A stretch of DNA of 64,000 bases from Streptomyces sp. GESEQ-35 (GTDB lineage Bacteria; Actinomycetota; Actinomycetes; Streptomycetales; Streptomycetaceae): contig NZ_JAFFSX010000015.1 of the NCBI RefSeq assembly GCF_017948485.1, positions 1 through 64,000 of the forward strand. Reading direction: 5' to 3'. Shown here one piece after another: positions 48,723-57,589 of the stretch (position 1 is the first letter of the stretch; the number at the start of each line of letters is the position of its first letter). The position numbers and the translations under genes are program-made. The notes under the pieces were generated by a model. It made no database searches. It was not told the origin of the DNA and worked only from the letters and a program-made list of their open reading frames with translations.

Positions 48723-49277
48723 CTAGTCGACGTCCTTCACCGAGGTCGGCCCCAACTGCTTGGCGCTGGCGTACTCCGGCATCGTCATGGGCTTGTCGAA
48801 CAGGAAGAACGACTGGTTCGTGCCGACCGTGAACTCCATGTACGCGCCCGTCGTGGCGTCGAAACCGTAGTAGGCGTTGCAGGTGGAGCCCGACGTGTAC
48901 GTGCCGTCCATGCCGGGCTGTGAGAGAACCGCGACGCCGTTGTTGGTCGACTCCACCTTCTCCGTCGGAGTGAGCATCTTGCAGCGCGGCACCGGCAGGC
49001 CCTTCATGATGAAGTACCCGTACTTGCCGTTGGCGTTCTGGATGTAGACGTACGAGAGTTTGCCCCGCTTCCCCCACGTCTTGATCCACTGGTTGATCGC
49101 TTCGCGGGTCGGCGAGTACTCCATGCGGCCGGCCGGCTGCTGGGCCACGAGGTGGTCGTAGTTGTCCTGCTTGGTCTTGTTCTCCTTGTCCTGGCTGGAG
49201 TCGGTGCATGACGTCAGGGCAAGGCCCACGACGAGTGCGACGACGGTGGCCAGGGCCATGCGTACGAACTTCTTCAT
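48723..49277 (-). CDS. lipoprotein of unknown function (184 aa)
   Basis: ATG 49277 with GAGGG upstream. Signal peptide and lipobox (MKKFVRMALATVVALVVG, LALTSC), then a soluble domain with YVYIQNANGKYGYFIMKGLP, VPRCKMLTPTEKVE and CNAYYGFDATTGAYMEFTVG, containing two further cysteines. No known domain recognised. It follows the 49312-49758 gene by 34 bases on the same strand, so the pair probably forms an operon. Seemingly conserved in streptomycetes. Confidence 0.7.
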   Translation of the reverse strand: MKKFVRMALATVVALVVGLALTSCTDSSQDKENKTKQDNYDHLVAQQPAGRMEYSPTREAINQWIKTWGKRGKLSYVYIQNANGKYGYFIMKGLPVPRCKMLTPTEKVESTNNGVAVLSQPGMDGTYTSGSTCNAYYGFDATTGAYMEFTVGTNQSFFLFDKPMTMPEYASAKQLGPTSVKDVD

Positions 49278-49311
49278 GCGGTGCTGCCCTCTTCCCGGGA
49301 TGAGATGGGGA

Positions 49312-49758
49312 TCAGTTGGTGCACGTCGTGCGCTCGGCGGTGGCATCCAGCCGGTACGGCAGATCCTTGTCACGGAAGGGCGCGCGGTGCTCCTGGGCGG
49401 CCTTCGAGTTGTAGTCGTTGACCGACTCGATCCGCGTGGCCTTCAGCGCGGTGATCGACTGGTCGATCTGCGTCGTGCGAGTCTCCGAAGCGGCCTTCCG
49501 CTCTTCCTGGAGCACCTGGATCGTCCCTTCGGCGTTCTGCACGGCCTCGCACAGATCGAAGAACTCCTCGTAGGTGGACTGACGGAACTCGCCCGAGCCG
49601 ACGGTGTTCTCGCGCCTCTCCGCCTCACCACGGAACGGGGCGGTGATCCACCCCGCGCCGCCGAAGGCGAACGCCCCGATCGCGTACAGCACCGCCAGGC
49701 CGATGACCCCGACGACGGCCCAAGCCCCTAACCGTGCCCCCTCGCGTACCTGCCCCAT
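49312..49758 (-). CDS. single-span membrane protein of unknown function (148 aa)
   Basis: An N-terminal membrane helix (AWAVVGVIGLAVLYAIGAFA) is followed by a ~100-residue helical, charged domain (STYEEFFDLCEAVQNAEGTI, VLQEERKAASETRTTQIDQS, ITALKATRIESVNDYNSKAA) with coiled-coil character and two Cys (one near the C-terminus, TTCTN). It is the first gene of a probable two-gene unit with the lipoprotein at 48723. Both may act together at the cell surface. Confidence 0.7.
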   Translation of the reverse strand: MGQVREGARLGAWAVVGVIGLAVLYAIGAFAFGGAGWITAPFRGEAERRENTVGSGEFRQSTYEEFFDLCEAVQNAEGTIQVLQEERKAASETRTTQIDQSITALKATRIESVNDYNSKAAQEHRAPFRDKDLPYRLDATAERTTCTN

Positions 49759-49775
49759 GGCCAGCCCCCTTCACA

Positions 49776-49800
49776 GGTGGTTCCGCGGCGTGGAACCACC
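49776..49800. terminator. stem-loop behind the EEP nuclease gene
   Basis: GGTGGTTCC (49776-49784) pairs perfectly with GGAACCACC (49792-49800) around GCGGCGT. It lies between the EEP nuclease stop (49876) and the next start (49758) on the minus strand and probably ends the former's transcript. No T-tract. Confidence 0.5.
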
Positions 49801-49875
49801 CTCCGCGAAGGAGGACACGGCGCCCGGCGAAACGGTTCCGCCGGCACGAGCGTCAGGAAGGGAACACCCCGCACG

Positions 49876-50715
49876 TCACCCGGCGTTGAGGTCCGCCACG
49901 ACCGCCGCATGGTCGGAGGGCCAGACACCGTCCACGGGCCCGTCGCCCGCGCGCCGCACACCGCGCACATGGCCGAGTCCGCCGGGACCGGGAGGCCCCA
50001 CGTGGACGTAGTCGATGCGGGCACTCGGGCCCAGGCCGGCGGCGGCGTAAGGGTTCGCCGAGTCCCAGGTGAAGGCGGGGGCAGCCGGGTCGGCGTACTC
50101 CCAGGCGTCGTAGAAGACCTGGCCGGGGACGGCGGGGGCGGTGCGGTGGCCGCCGAAGAGGCGGATCTCGTCGGAGTCGGGCCAGGCATTGAAGTCGCCG
50201 GTGACGACGGGCGGGAAGGGTGTGCCGCCGCGACGCTCCGCTGCGAACTCGGCCAGCGCCCTGACCTGGCGGCAGCGGACGGCCGAGGCGTGGGTGACGG
50301 AGGTGAGGTGGGTGGTGAAGAAGGGGATGTCGTAGGAAGGTGTGGCCAGGCGGGCGTACAGGGCCAGGCGGCCGTCGGCCACGTCCGTGGGGGCCGGCAG
50401 CGGCAGTACCGCGCGGTCGGCGACCGGCCACCGGCTGAGCACGGCGTTGCCGATCCCGACCGTCGCGTCCCCGATCCTGCGCTGCCAGCGTTCGGGCGCG
50501 GGCGAGGGACCCCACGCCCAGTGCATACCGAGCTCCCCGGCCAGCCACTCGGCAAGGTTCTCCGGGCCTGCCGACCAGACCTCCTGCAACCCGACGACAT
50601 CGGGGCGCAGTTCACGCAACACGCTGAGAATCGCCTTCTGCCGCTCCTCCCAAGGCCCGAACCGCCACCACAGATTCCAGGTCACGACGCGCACGGCCCC
50701 ATCACCACCCTCCAC
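49876..50715 (-). CDS. endonuclease/exonuclease/phosphatase-family protein
   Basis: 279 residues from GTG 50715 (GGAGAAGGG upstream; longer forms to 50784 possible). The full EEP set is present: VVTWNLWW, VVGLQEVW (metal Glu), FFTTHLTS, VVTGDFNAWPDSDE, RIDYVHV and WPSDHAAVVADL (catalytic His). Metal-dependent phosphodiesterase; nucleic-acid or other substrate unknown. No signal peptide. Divergent from the F420 nitroreductase-family gene. Confidence 0.9.
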   Translation of the reverse strand: MEGGDGAVRVVTWNLWWRFGPWEERQKAILSVLRELRPDVVGLQEVWSAGPENLAEWLAGELGMHWAWGPSPAPERWQRRIGDATVGIGNAVLSRWPVADRAVLPLPAPTDVADGRLALYARLATPSYDIPFFTTHLTSVTHASAVRCRQVRALAEFAAERRGGTPFPPVVTGDFNAWPDSDEIRLFGGHRTAPAVPGQVFYDAWEYADPAAPAFTWDSANPYAAAGLGPSARIDYVHVGPPGPGGLGHVRGVRRAGDGPVDGVWPSDHAAVVADLNAG

Positions 50716-50783
50716 CCTGCCGCCCTTCTCCTGACAGACATGATGGAGTCCCGTCACCGACGCGACCAGGAGATCCGGAAACA

Positions 50784-51191
50784 ATGCCCCGTCACTCCGA
50801 ACGCAAATACCGGGCCGTCACGGCCGTCCAACGCCACCTCAACCGCCTGACGCGCAGCCTGCCGACCCACACCCTCCTGGAAACCACGGGCCGCACCTCC
50901 GGCCTCCCCCGCCGCACCCCCGTCGGCGGCCGCCGCGTCGGCGACTCCTTCTGGCTGGTCTCGGAGTTCGGGGAGCGGTCGCAGTACGTCCGCAACATCA
51001 AGGCGAACCCCAGGGTGCGGGTCCGGATCCGCGGCCGCTGGCACGACGGGACCGCTCATCTCCTGCCCGACGACGATGCGGTGGCCCGGCTGCGGAGTCT
51101 GCCCCGGATGAACAGTGCGGCGGTACGGGTGGTGGGGGCGGCGCTGCTCACGGTGCGGGTGGATCTGGATGCGGAGGGGCCGGAACGGTGA
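50784..51191 (+). CDS. deazaflavin (F420)-dependent nitroreductase-family protein
   Basis: 135 residues. The Ddn/DUF385 pattern is clear: LLETTGRTSGLPRRTPVGGR, SFWLVSEFGERSQYVRNIKA and NPRVRVRIRGRWHDGTAHLL. Family members bind F420H2 and reduce quinones or nitroimidazoles, or serve as F420-binding proteins. ATG 50784. It depends on the coenzyme made by the FbiC encoded 11 kb upstream. Confidence 0.9.
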   Translation: MPRHSERKYRAVTAVQRHLNRLTRSLPTHTLLETTGRTSGLPRRTPVGGRRVGDSFWLVSEFGERSQYVRNIKANPRVRVRIRGRWHDGTAHLLPDDDAVARLRSLPRMNSAAVRVVGAALLTVRVDLDAEGPER

Positions 51192-51297
51192 CCTGCGCGT
51201 CGGCGACCCGGGCACGTCAGGGTGCCAGGAGGTCCGGTTCCGCGCCGATCGATTCCCGCCCCGGAGCGCGCTGCCGATCCGGTCCCTCCGCCAGTCA

Positions 51298-52092
51298 TCA
51301 GTCATGGCCGACGACCGTGCCCACCGCTCCCCGCGCCTCCCCCACCAACCTCGCCACCGTCTCCGGCGCCCGCAGCGTCGGGAAGTGGTCGCAGTCCGGG
51401 AGGCGTACGAGGGTGCAGTCGGGGATCGCGGCGGAGATGGCCTCGTTGCACCGGATGACCTCGGGCTGGTCGTCGTCGCCCACGGCCAGTGTGCACGGGA
51501 CGGAGAGTTCGGCGAGGCGTGGGAAGGCCGGCGGGTCGTCCACCTGGTGGGCGTAGGTCGTGAACCAGGCCGGGATCGCCGCCCGGAGCGCCGCCTCGGC
51601 CCGGGTGTCGGGGGCGGTGCCCGACCTGCCCCAGATGTCGAGGGCCAGGGCGACCAGGCCGTCCATGTCCCCGGCCGTCGCCAACTCGGCGATCTTCGCC
51701 GTCACTTCGGGCACCTCCAGGTCCGGGTAGCCCGTCACGCCCGGACACAGCAGCACCAGTCCCGCCACCCGCGCCGGCTCGTTCAGCGCCCCGCTGATCG
51801 CCGTTGCGCCGCCCATGCTCGAACCGACCAGGACAGCCCGCCGTACGTCGAAGTGGTCCAGCACCACCCGCAGATCCTCGGCCTGCGTGTAGGAGGCGGT
51901 CGGCTTCGGTGATCTGCCGAAGCCGCGGGCGTCGTAGCGGATGACGCGAGGGCCCTTCCCCAGGAACGGCAGCACCGGATCCCAGATCCGTGCGTCCCCG
52001 ATTCCCGGGTGCAGCAACACGACCGGCAGTCCGTCACCCCCCGTGTCCTCGGCCCAGACCTCGCCGTCCTTGACCTGCACCATTAATTCCAT
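51298..52092 (-). CDS. alpha/beta hydrolase
   Basis: 264 residues. Oxyanion LLHPGIGDARIWDPV, nucleophile elbow VLVGSSMGGATA (Ser), acidic residue in AVGDDDQPEV and His in LPDCDHFPTLRAPE: a complete triad. If ATG 52092 is used the third codon is TTA (bldA-dependent); starting at the ATG of codon 4 (52083) removes it, and neither has a strong ribosome site. It lies 62 bases after the aldehyde dehydrogenase gene and may be the last gene of that operon. Substrate unknown. Confidence 0.9.
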   Translation of the reverse strand: MELMVQVKDGEVWAEDTGGDGLPVVLLHPGIGDARIWDPVLPFLGKGPRVIRYDARGFGRSPKPTASYTQAEDLRVVLDHFDVRRAVLVGSSMGGATAISGALNEPARVAGLVLLCPGVTGYPDLEVPEVTAKIAELATAGDMDGLVALALDIWGRSGTAPDTRAEAALRAAIPAWFTTYAHQVDDPPAFPRLAELSVPCTLAVGDDDQPEVIRCNEAISAAIPDCTLVRLPDCDHFPTLRAPETVARLVGEARGAVGTVVGHD

Positions 52093-52154
52093 GGGCCGAC
52101 TGTGACCCAGCGGTGGCGGCCGGCACCAGCGACCGACCGGTCAACCGTCCCGCT

Positions 52155-53606
52155 TCACCCCGGCCACACGATCGCCTGCACCTCGCTGTACGCGTGCAGC
52201 GCGTACGAGCCGACGTCCCGGCCGACACCGCTCTTCTTGAACCCCCCGAACGGGGCCTCCATGTTCCGCCCGACGGTGTTCACACCCACCCCGCCGGCGC
52301 GCAGTTGTCGCGCCACCCGGAAGGCGCGGGCCACGTCCCCGGACCAGACATAGTCGATCAGGCCGTAGTCGCTGTCGTTGGCCAGAGCGATGCCCTCTTC
52401 CTCCTCCTCGAAGGGGATGACGCACACCACCGGGCCGAAGATCTCCTCCCGGGTCACGCGCATCGAAGAGGTGCAGTCGGCCAGGAGGGCCGGGGAGACG
52501 TAGAAGCCCTGGTCGTGGGGCGGGCGTTCGCCGCCGGTCAGTACCGTCGCGCCCTCCTTCCGGCCCAGCTCTACGTACGACTCCACCCGCTCCCGGTGTT
52601 CCGCCGAGATCACCGGACCGACCACCGTTCCCGGCTCCCTCGGGTCGCCCACCTTCAATCGGCCCGCGTACACCGCGAGTTGCTCGACCAGCCGGTCGTA
52701 CACCCCGCGCTGCGCCAGCACCCGCGTCGGTGCCGTGCAGATCTGCCCGCTGTAGAAGGAGAAGGTGGTCCCGATCCCCGCCACCGCCGAACCGACGTCC
52801 GCGTCGTCGAAGACGACCGCCGCGCCCTTCCCGCCCAGCTCCATCAGCTGGCGCTTCATGTCGCGCCCGCACACCTCGGCGATGCGTTGTCCCACGGCGG
52901 TGGAGCCGGTGAAGCTCACCATGTCGACGTCGGGGGACGAGACCGCGGCCTCGCCCACGTCAACCGACCGGCCGCAGACCACGTTCAGCACGCCCGCCGG
53001 TGCCCCCGCCGCCTCCAGCGCCTCCGCCATCCGGAACACCGACAGCGGGTCCTGCGGGGCCGGTTTCACGACGACCGTGTTGCCCATGGCCAGCGCGGGG
53101 GCGATCTTTCCGGCCGGGTTGGCCCAGGGATTGTTGTAGGAGGTGATGCAGGTGACGACGCCGACGGGCTGGCGTACGGCAAGGGCTCCCATCACACCCG
53201 CCCGCCCCATCGGGCCCGCCTCGATGACCTGCGGCGGGATCGCCCACTCGGCCGGCTCGACCTTCGCGTACCGCCGGAAACGGGCCGCGCCCACGCCGAC
53301 CTGCATGCCGTACGCCGTCCCGGTCGTCGCGCCGGTCTCCGCCTGGGCGAGGCGGGCGTACGGCTCCAGGCGGCCGCGGATGACGTCCGCGGCGCGGCCG
53401 AGCACCGCTGCCCGCTCCTCCGGCGTCGTACGCGACCACGGGCCGAAGGCCTCGCGGGCCGCGGCGGCGGCCGCGTGCACCTGATCCCGCGAGGCCTCTG
53501 GGGCCCACCCGACGGTTTCCTCGGTCGCCGGGTCGATCACTTCATAGTGACCGCCGTCCGGCTCGACCCAGCGACCGCCGATGAACAGCCTCTGCCCATC
53601 GGTCAC
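52155..53606 (-). CDS. NAD(P)-dependent aldehyde dehydrogenase
   Basis: 483 residues. ALDH hallmarks: NNPWANPAGKIAPALAMGNT, VVVKPAPQDPLS, VSFTGSTAVGQ (cofactor Gly motif), MELGGKGAAVVFDDADV (general base Glu), FYSGQICTAPTRVLAQ (catalytic Cys) and EEIFGPVVCVIPFE. Its start overlaps the stop of the amidohydrolase gene by four bases (ATGA), so the two are translationally coupled. Probably oxidises an aldehyde formed during breakdown of the compound handled by the neighbouring LLM, SDR and amidohydrolase enzymes. Confidence 0.95.
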   Translation of the reverse strand: MTDGQRLFIGGRWVEPDGGHYEVIDPATEETVGWAPEASRDQVHAAAAAAREAFGPWSRTTPEERAAVLGRAADVIRGRLEPYARLAQAETGATTGTAYGMQVGVGAARFRRYAKVEPAEWAIPPQVIEAGPMGRAGVMGALAVRQPVGVVTCITSYNNPWANPAGKIAPALAMGNTVVVKPAPQDPLSVFRMAEALEAAGAPAGVLNVVCGRSVDVGEAAVSSPDVDMVSFTGSTAVGQRIAEVCGRDMKRQLMELGGKGAAVVFDDADVGSAVAGIGTTFSFYSGQICTAPTRVLAQRGVYDRLVEQLAVYAGRLKVGDPREPGTVVGPVISAEHRERVESYVELGRKEGATVLTGGERPPHDQGFYVSPALLADCTSSMRVTREEIFGPVVCVIPFEEEEEGIALANDSDYGLIDYVWSGDVARAFRVARQLRAGGVGVNTVGRNMEAPFGGFKKSGVGRDVGSYALHAYSEVQAIVWPG

Positions 53607-55333
53607 TTGGTGCTCACCGTGCTCGTGTCCCGCCCGGACCGCAGCACCTTCCCCGGCACCGCCCCCGTCACCACGTCGTCGCGGATCGCGGCGACGCCGT
53701 TGACCCAGACGGCCCGGATGCCGAGCGCCTTGGAGTCCAGCCGCGGACTGTCACCAGGCAGGTCGTGCACCAGGGTGGCCGTGCCGGCGTCGATCCGTTC
53801 CGGGTCGAAGAGGACCAGGTCCGCATGGAAGCCCTCCGCCACCCGGCCCCGCTCCCGCAGCCCGAACAGCCGCGCCGGGTCGTCGGTCAGCATCTTCACC
53901 GCCTGCTCCAGGCCGACCAGCTTCCGGCCGCGCAGACAGTCCCCGATGAAGCGGGTCGTGTACGGCGCTCCGCACATGCGGTCCAGATGCGCCCCCGCGT
54001 CCGACCCGCCGAGCATCACGTCCTCGTGCTGCCAGGCTTCGGCGCGCAGCGCCCAGGACGCCGGGTCGTTGTCGCTCGGCATGGGCCACAGGACCGTACG
54101 CAGGTCGTCGGCCGCGCAGATCTCCACCAGGCACTGGAAGGGTTCCTGGCCGCGTTCCGCCGCGATGTCCTCCACGACCCGCCCGCCGAGCCCGCGGTTC
54201 GCCTCGCTGTACGTGTCGCCGATGACGTACCGCCCGAAGTTCGTCAGCCGCCGGAAGACGCCCGCCTCCTTGCTGGTCGCCCGCCGGAGCAGCTCGGCCC
54301 GGACGTCGGGGTCGCGGAGCCGTGCGATCCGTTCCGGCACGGGCAGCCCCAGCACCGGCCCCCACCCGGGGATGAGGTTCAGCGCGCAGAAAGTACCGAG
54401 GGACATGTTCATCGGCGTGAGGATCGGCATGGTGAGGGCCACCACCCGGCCGCCCGCCTTCCGCGCCCGTTCACTCGCGCCGAGCTGCCTCGGCACCCGC
54501 TCGGGGACGGCGGAGTCGATGGTCAGGACGTTCCAGTTCAACGGCCGTCCCGCCGCCGCGCTCATCTCCACGAAGAGATCGATCTCCGCGTCGCTGAACT
54601 GGTCCAGGCAGCCGGCGACGATCGCCTCGATCTGCGTGCCCTCGTGCTCACCGACCGCCTGGGAGAGGGCCAGCAGTTCGGCGGGGTGCGCATGCCGGGA
54701 GGCGACGGGCTGTCCGTCCCCGTCGGAGTGCGTGGACGACTGGGTCGTGGAGAAACCCCAGGCGCCGGCGTCCATCGCGTCGTGGAACAGCCTGAGCATG
54801 GCGGCGAGTTGGTCATCCGTCGGCTGCCCGCCCACCGCATCCGGCCCCATCACGTAGCGCCGCAGCGCACAATGCCCCACCATGAAACCGGCGTTGACGG
54901 CGGTACGTCCTTCGAGAGCATCGAGGTAGTCCCCGAAGGAACTCCAACTCCAAGGCGCCCCCTCCTCCAGCGCGACCAAGGACATGCCCTCGACCTTGGA
55001 CATCATCCGCCGCGTGTAGTCGGCGTCCTCGGGCCGGTCGGGGTGGAGCGGCGCCAGCGTGAACCCACAGTTCCCGGCCGCGACCGTGGTCACCCCGTGG
55101 TTCAGGGACGGGGTGGCATACGGGTCCCAGAACAGCTGGGCGTCGTAGTGGGTGTGGGGGTCGACGAACCCGGGGGCGAGAACGAGCCCGGTGGCGTCCT
55201 CGCGGCTACGGGCTTCTTCGGTGATCGTCCCGACGGCGGCGATACGGCCGTCCCGGATGCCGACGTCGGCGGTGTAAGCAGGGGCGCCCGTCCCATCGAC
55301 GACGGTCGCGCCTTTGATGACGTGATCGAGCAT
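53603..55333 (-). CDS. N-acyl-D-amino-acid deacylase-like amidohydrolase
   Basis: 576 residues. Amidohydrolase fold with APGFVDPHTHYDAQLFWDPY (first metal His pair), VTTVAAGNCGFTLAP, EAWQHEDVMLGGSDAGAHLD (catalytic Asp), ARLFGLRERGRVAEGFHADL and LVLFDPERID at the end. The order matches D-aminoacylase/N-acyl-D-Glu deacylase-type enzymes; in actinomycetes such proteins also hydrolyse other amides or lactones. Coupled to the aldehyde dehydrogenase by a four-base overlap. The 98-bp gap to the LLM gene upstream holds a dispersed repeat. Confidence 0.92.
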   Translation of the reverse strand: MLDHVIKGATVVDGTGAPAYTADVGIRDGRIAAVGTITEEARSREDATGLVLAPGFVDPHTHYDAQLFWDPYATPSLNHGVTTVAAGNCGFTLAPLHPDRPEDADYTRRMMSKVEGMSLVALEEGAPWSWSSFGDYLDALEGRTAVNAGFMVGHCALRRYVMGPDAVGGQPTDDQLAAMLRLFHDAMDAGAWGFSTTQSSTHSDGDGQPVASRHAHPAELLALSQAVGEHEGTQIEAIVAGCLDQFSDAEIDLFVEMSAAAGRPLNWNVLTIDSAVPERVPRQLGASERARKAGGRVVALTMPILTPMNMSLGTFCALNLIPGWGPVLGLPVPERIARLRDPDVRAELLRRATSKEAGVFRRLTNFGRYVIGDTYSEANRGLGGRVVEDIAAERGQEPFQCLVEICAADDLRTVLWPMPSDNDPASWALRAEAWQHEDVMLGGSDAGAHLDRMCGAPYTTRFIGDCLRGRKLVGLEQAVKMLTDDPARLFGLRERGRVAEGFHADLVLFDPERIDAGTATLVHDLPGDSPRLDSKALGIRAVWVNGVAAIRDDVVTGAVPGKVLRSGRDTSTVSTK

Positions 55334-55374
55334 GGAGCCTCCTTCTCAACTCCGGCGAGGGTGACGCGCCCCAA

Positions 55375-55406
55375 AGGGGCGCGGGGAACTGCGCGACCAG
55401 CCCCCA
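55375..55406 (-). repeat. dispersed Streptomyces intergenic repeat, copy 2
   Basis: Exact reverse-complement copy of 17768-17799 (32 of 32 bases), preceded by GCGCCCCAAAGGGGCGC, which adds a hairpin. It lies between the LLM and amidohydrolase genes. Confidence 0.85.
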
Positions 55407-55430
55407 CACACCCGCACCCCGCAACGGCGA

Positions 55431-56549
55431 TTACGCGGCAGCCCGGAACCGGGACGTCCGATGAACAGGATCCGTATCGATCTTCGGAACCACGTGCTCC
55501 CCGATCAGCCGAATCGTCTGCAACGTCTTCTCCTTCGGCATCCCGACCGGCAGCCCGAACGACAACTGATCCGCCCCCGCCTGCTCCCACCGCTTGCACT
55601 GCGTGAGCACCTCGTCCGGATCCCCGCAGATCAGCAGCTCCTCCTCGATGAGGACCTCGACGAACTCCGCGGTGTACTCGGGAAGCGTCTCCGGCCACAC
55701 CGGGAACCCCTCGGGCCGGGGAAACGTGTCGTGGTACCGGAACACCAGGGACGGCAGATAGTGCAGCCCACCATGGACGGCGATGTCGATCGCCTCGGCG
55801 TGCGTGGGCGCGCAGATCGCCGTCGTCGTCACCATCACGTTGTCGTTCACGAAATCCCCGACGGGTTCCGCGTCCACGATCGCCGTCTTGTACTGCTCCA
55901 GCACCCACTCCATGTCGGAGACCTTCTGGATGCTGAACCCGAGCACACCGAGCCCCTTGCGCGCCGCCATGGCGTACGACGGCGGCGACCCGGCGGCGTA
56001 CCACATCGCGGGGTGCGACTTCCCGTATGGCTTCGGCAGGATCTTCCGCGGCGGCAGCTGCCAGTGCTTGCCCTGGAAGCCGGCGTACTCGTCCTGCATC
56101 CACATCTTCGGGAACTCGGCGATCGTCTCCTCCCAGATCTCCTTCGTGTAGTTCATGTCGGTGATGCCGGGGAGGAAGCCGAGGATCTCGTGCGATCCGG
56201 CGCCCCGGCCGCTGCCGAACTCGAAGCGGTTCTGGGAGAGATGGTCGAGCATGGCGACCTTCTCGGCGACCTTCACGGGGTGGTTGACCTGGGCGAGCGG
56301 GTTGAAGATCCCGGAGCCGAGGTGGATGCGGTCCGTCGCGTGGGCCAGGTACCCCAGGAACACATCGTTGGCGGAGAGGTGCGAGTACTCCTCCAGGAAG
56401 TGGTGCTCGGAGGCCCAGGCGTACTTGAAGCCGGACTTGTCGGCCTGGATGACGTACTCGGTCTCCTCCATCAGCGCCTTGTGCTCGGCCAGCGGGTCCG
56501 TCTCGGCGCGCTTGCCCACATATCCCTGTACAAAGAGCCCGAATTCCAA
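55431..56549 (-). CDS. LLM-class flavin-dependent oxidoreductase
   Basis: 372 residues from ATG 56549, with CAAGGAGG eight bases upstream. Luciferase-like barrel: MEFGLFVQGYVGKRAETDPL, FKYAWASEHHFLEEYSHLSA, HLGSGIFNPLAQVNHPVKVA, EFGSGRGAGSHEI. The long form (372) resembles alkane-monooxygenase-type LLM proteins of actinomycete catabolic clusters. Promoter site B (TCTGACG-TCC-CGTCAGA) overlaps the region 26 bases upstream, so it belongs to the shared regulon. Substrate unknown. Confidence 0.92.
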   Translation of the reverse strand: MEFGLFVQGYVGKRAETDPLAEHKALMEETEYVIQADKSGFKYAWASEHHFLEEYSHLSANDVFLGYLAHATDRIHLGSGIFNPLAQVNHPVKVAEKVAMLDHLSQNRFEFGSGRGAGSHEILGFLPGITDMNYTKEIWEETIAEFPKMWMQDEYAGFQGKHWQLPPRKILPKPYGKSHPAMWYAAGSPPSYAMAARKGLGVLGFSIQKVSDMEWVLEQYKTAIVDAEPVGDFVNDNVMVTTTAICAPTHAEAIDIAVHGGLHYLPSLVFRYHDTFPRPEGFPVWPETLPEYTAEFVEVLIEEELLICGDPDEVLTQCKRWEQAGADQLSFGLPVGMPKEKTLQTIRLIGEHVVPKIDTDPVHRTSRFRAAA

Positions 56550-56574
56550 GGAGGTTCACCGTCCCCAGTTCGTT

Positions 56575-56591
56575 TCTGACGTCCCGTCAGA
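56575..56591. promoter_or_regulatory. operator palindrome TGACG-N3-CGTCA, site B
   Basis: TCTGACG-TCC-CGTCAGA, perfect 7+7 palindrome, 26 bases upstream of the LLM oxidoreductase start. Confidence 0.75.
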
Positions 56592-56648
56592 TTCACTTGC
56601 CGCCGACTGTGGCACCGCTCACGGGCACCGTCAATAGCTGACTACACG

Positions 56649-57425
56649 TCAGATGACGCTCACGCCCGCCAGCCAGCCCCCGTCGATGACGAACGGCTGC
56701 CCGGTGATGTACGACGAGTCCTCGCACGTCAGGAACAGCGCGAGCCGCGCGACCTCCTCCGGCCGCCCGATCCGGCCCAGCGGCACGAGCTTGCGGTAGA
56801 GCTCGTCGAGGGCCTGGCTCATCCGCTCGGCATCGGCCGCCGGGTCGAGCTGGGCGGGGTTGGACATGGCGGTGTCGATGGCGCCGGGGCACATGGCGTT
56901 GACGCGTATGCCCTGCGGGGCCAGCTCCAGGGCGGCGACGCGGGTGAGGCCGAGGATGGCGTGCTTGGTCGCCGCGTACGTCCCCACTCCGGCCATCCCG
57001 GTCACCCCGGTGTACGAGGCCGTATTGACGATCGTGCCCCCGCCGGCCGACGCGATGGCGGGCCCGACGGTCTTGATGCCGAGGAAGCAGCCGGCCTGGT
57101 TCACCCGGACGACCTGCATGAACTCGTCGAGGGGCGTGTCCACAAGGGAGTTGAAGCGCAGGATGCCGGCGTTGTTGACCAGGCCGTCGACATGGCCGTA
57201 CGCACTCTTCGCGGCGCCGACCGCGGAGTGCCAGTCGGCTTCCTCACCCACGTCGAGGTGGACGTACGCCGCCCCGATCTCCTTGGCGAGGGCCTCGCCC
57301 TGGTCGTCGAGCACGTCGGCCACGACGACCGCGGCCCCCTCCGCTCTGAAGAGGCGGGCTTCCTGCTCGCCCTGCCCCCGTGCCGCGCCGGTGACGATGA
57401 CGACGCGTCCGTCCAGCTTGCCCAT
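56649..57425 (-). CDS. SDR-family oxidoreductase (3-oxoacyl/hydroxysteroid-type)
   Basis: 258 residues from ATG 57425 with AAGGGG upstream. Cofactor motif VTGAARGQG (TGxxxGxG), ADVLDDQG (Asp for NAD), LVNNAGI, catalytic Ser/Tyr/Lys in NTASYTGVTG and GTYAATKHAILGL, and PGAIDTAMSNP. Close in pattern to hydroxysteroid and cyclopentanol dehydrogenases. Promoter site C lies 49 bases upstream, placing it in the same regulon as the LLM enzymes. Confidence 0.93.
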   Translation of the reverse strand: MGKLDGRVVIVTGAARGQGEQEARLFRAEGAAVVVADVLDDQGEALAKEIGAAYVHLDVGEEADWHSAVGAAKSAYGHVDGLVNNAGILRFNSLVDTPLDEFMQVVRVNQAGCFLGIKTVGPAIASAGGGTIVNTASYTGVTGMAGVGTYAATKHAILGLTRVAALELAPQGIRVNAMCPGAIDTAMSNPAQLDPAADAERMSQALDELYRKLVPLGRIGRPEEVARLALFLTCEDSSYITGQPFVIDGGWLAGVSVI

Positions 57426-57473
57426 GCGGAACAACCCCTTCGCATCGGTGGAGGTCAGCATCGTAGCGCTGGA

Positions 57474-57490
57474 TCTGACGAAGCGTCAGA
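57474..57490. promoter_or_regulatory. operator palindrome TGACG-N3-CGTCA, site C
   Basis: TCTGACG-AAG-CGTCAGA, perfect 7+7 palindrome, 49 bases upstream of the SDR start at 57425. Confidence 0.75.
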
Positions 57491-57589
57491 CCATACATCG
57501 GAGCATCGCGCAAACACACATGAAGTGACCGACGGGTAGGGATATTTGACTCTGTCATTACCGACCGCGGGACTTCCATAATCCTGGTC

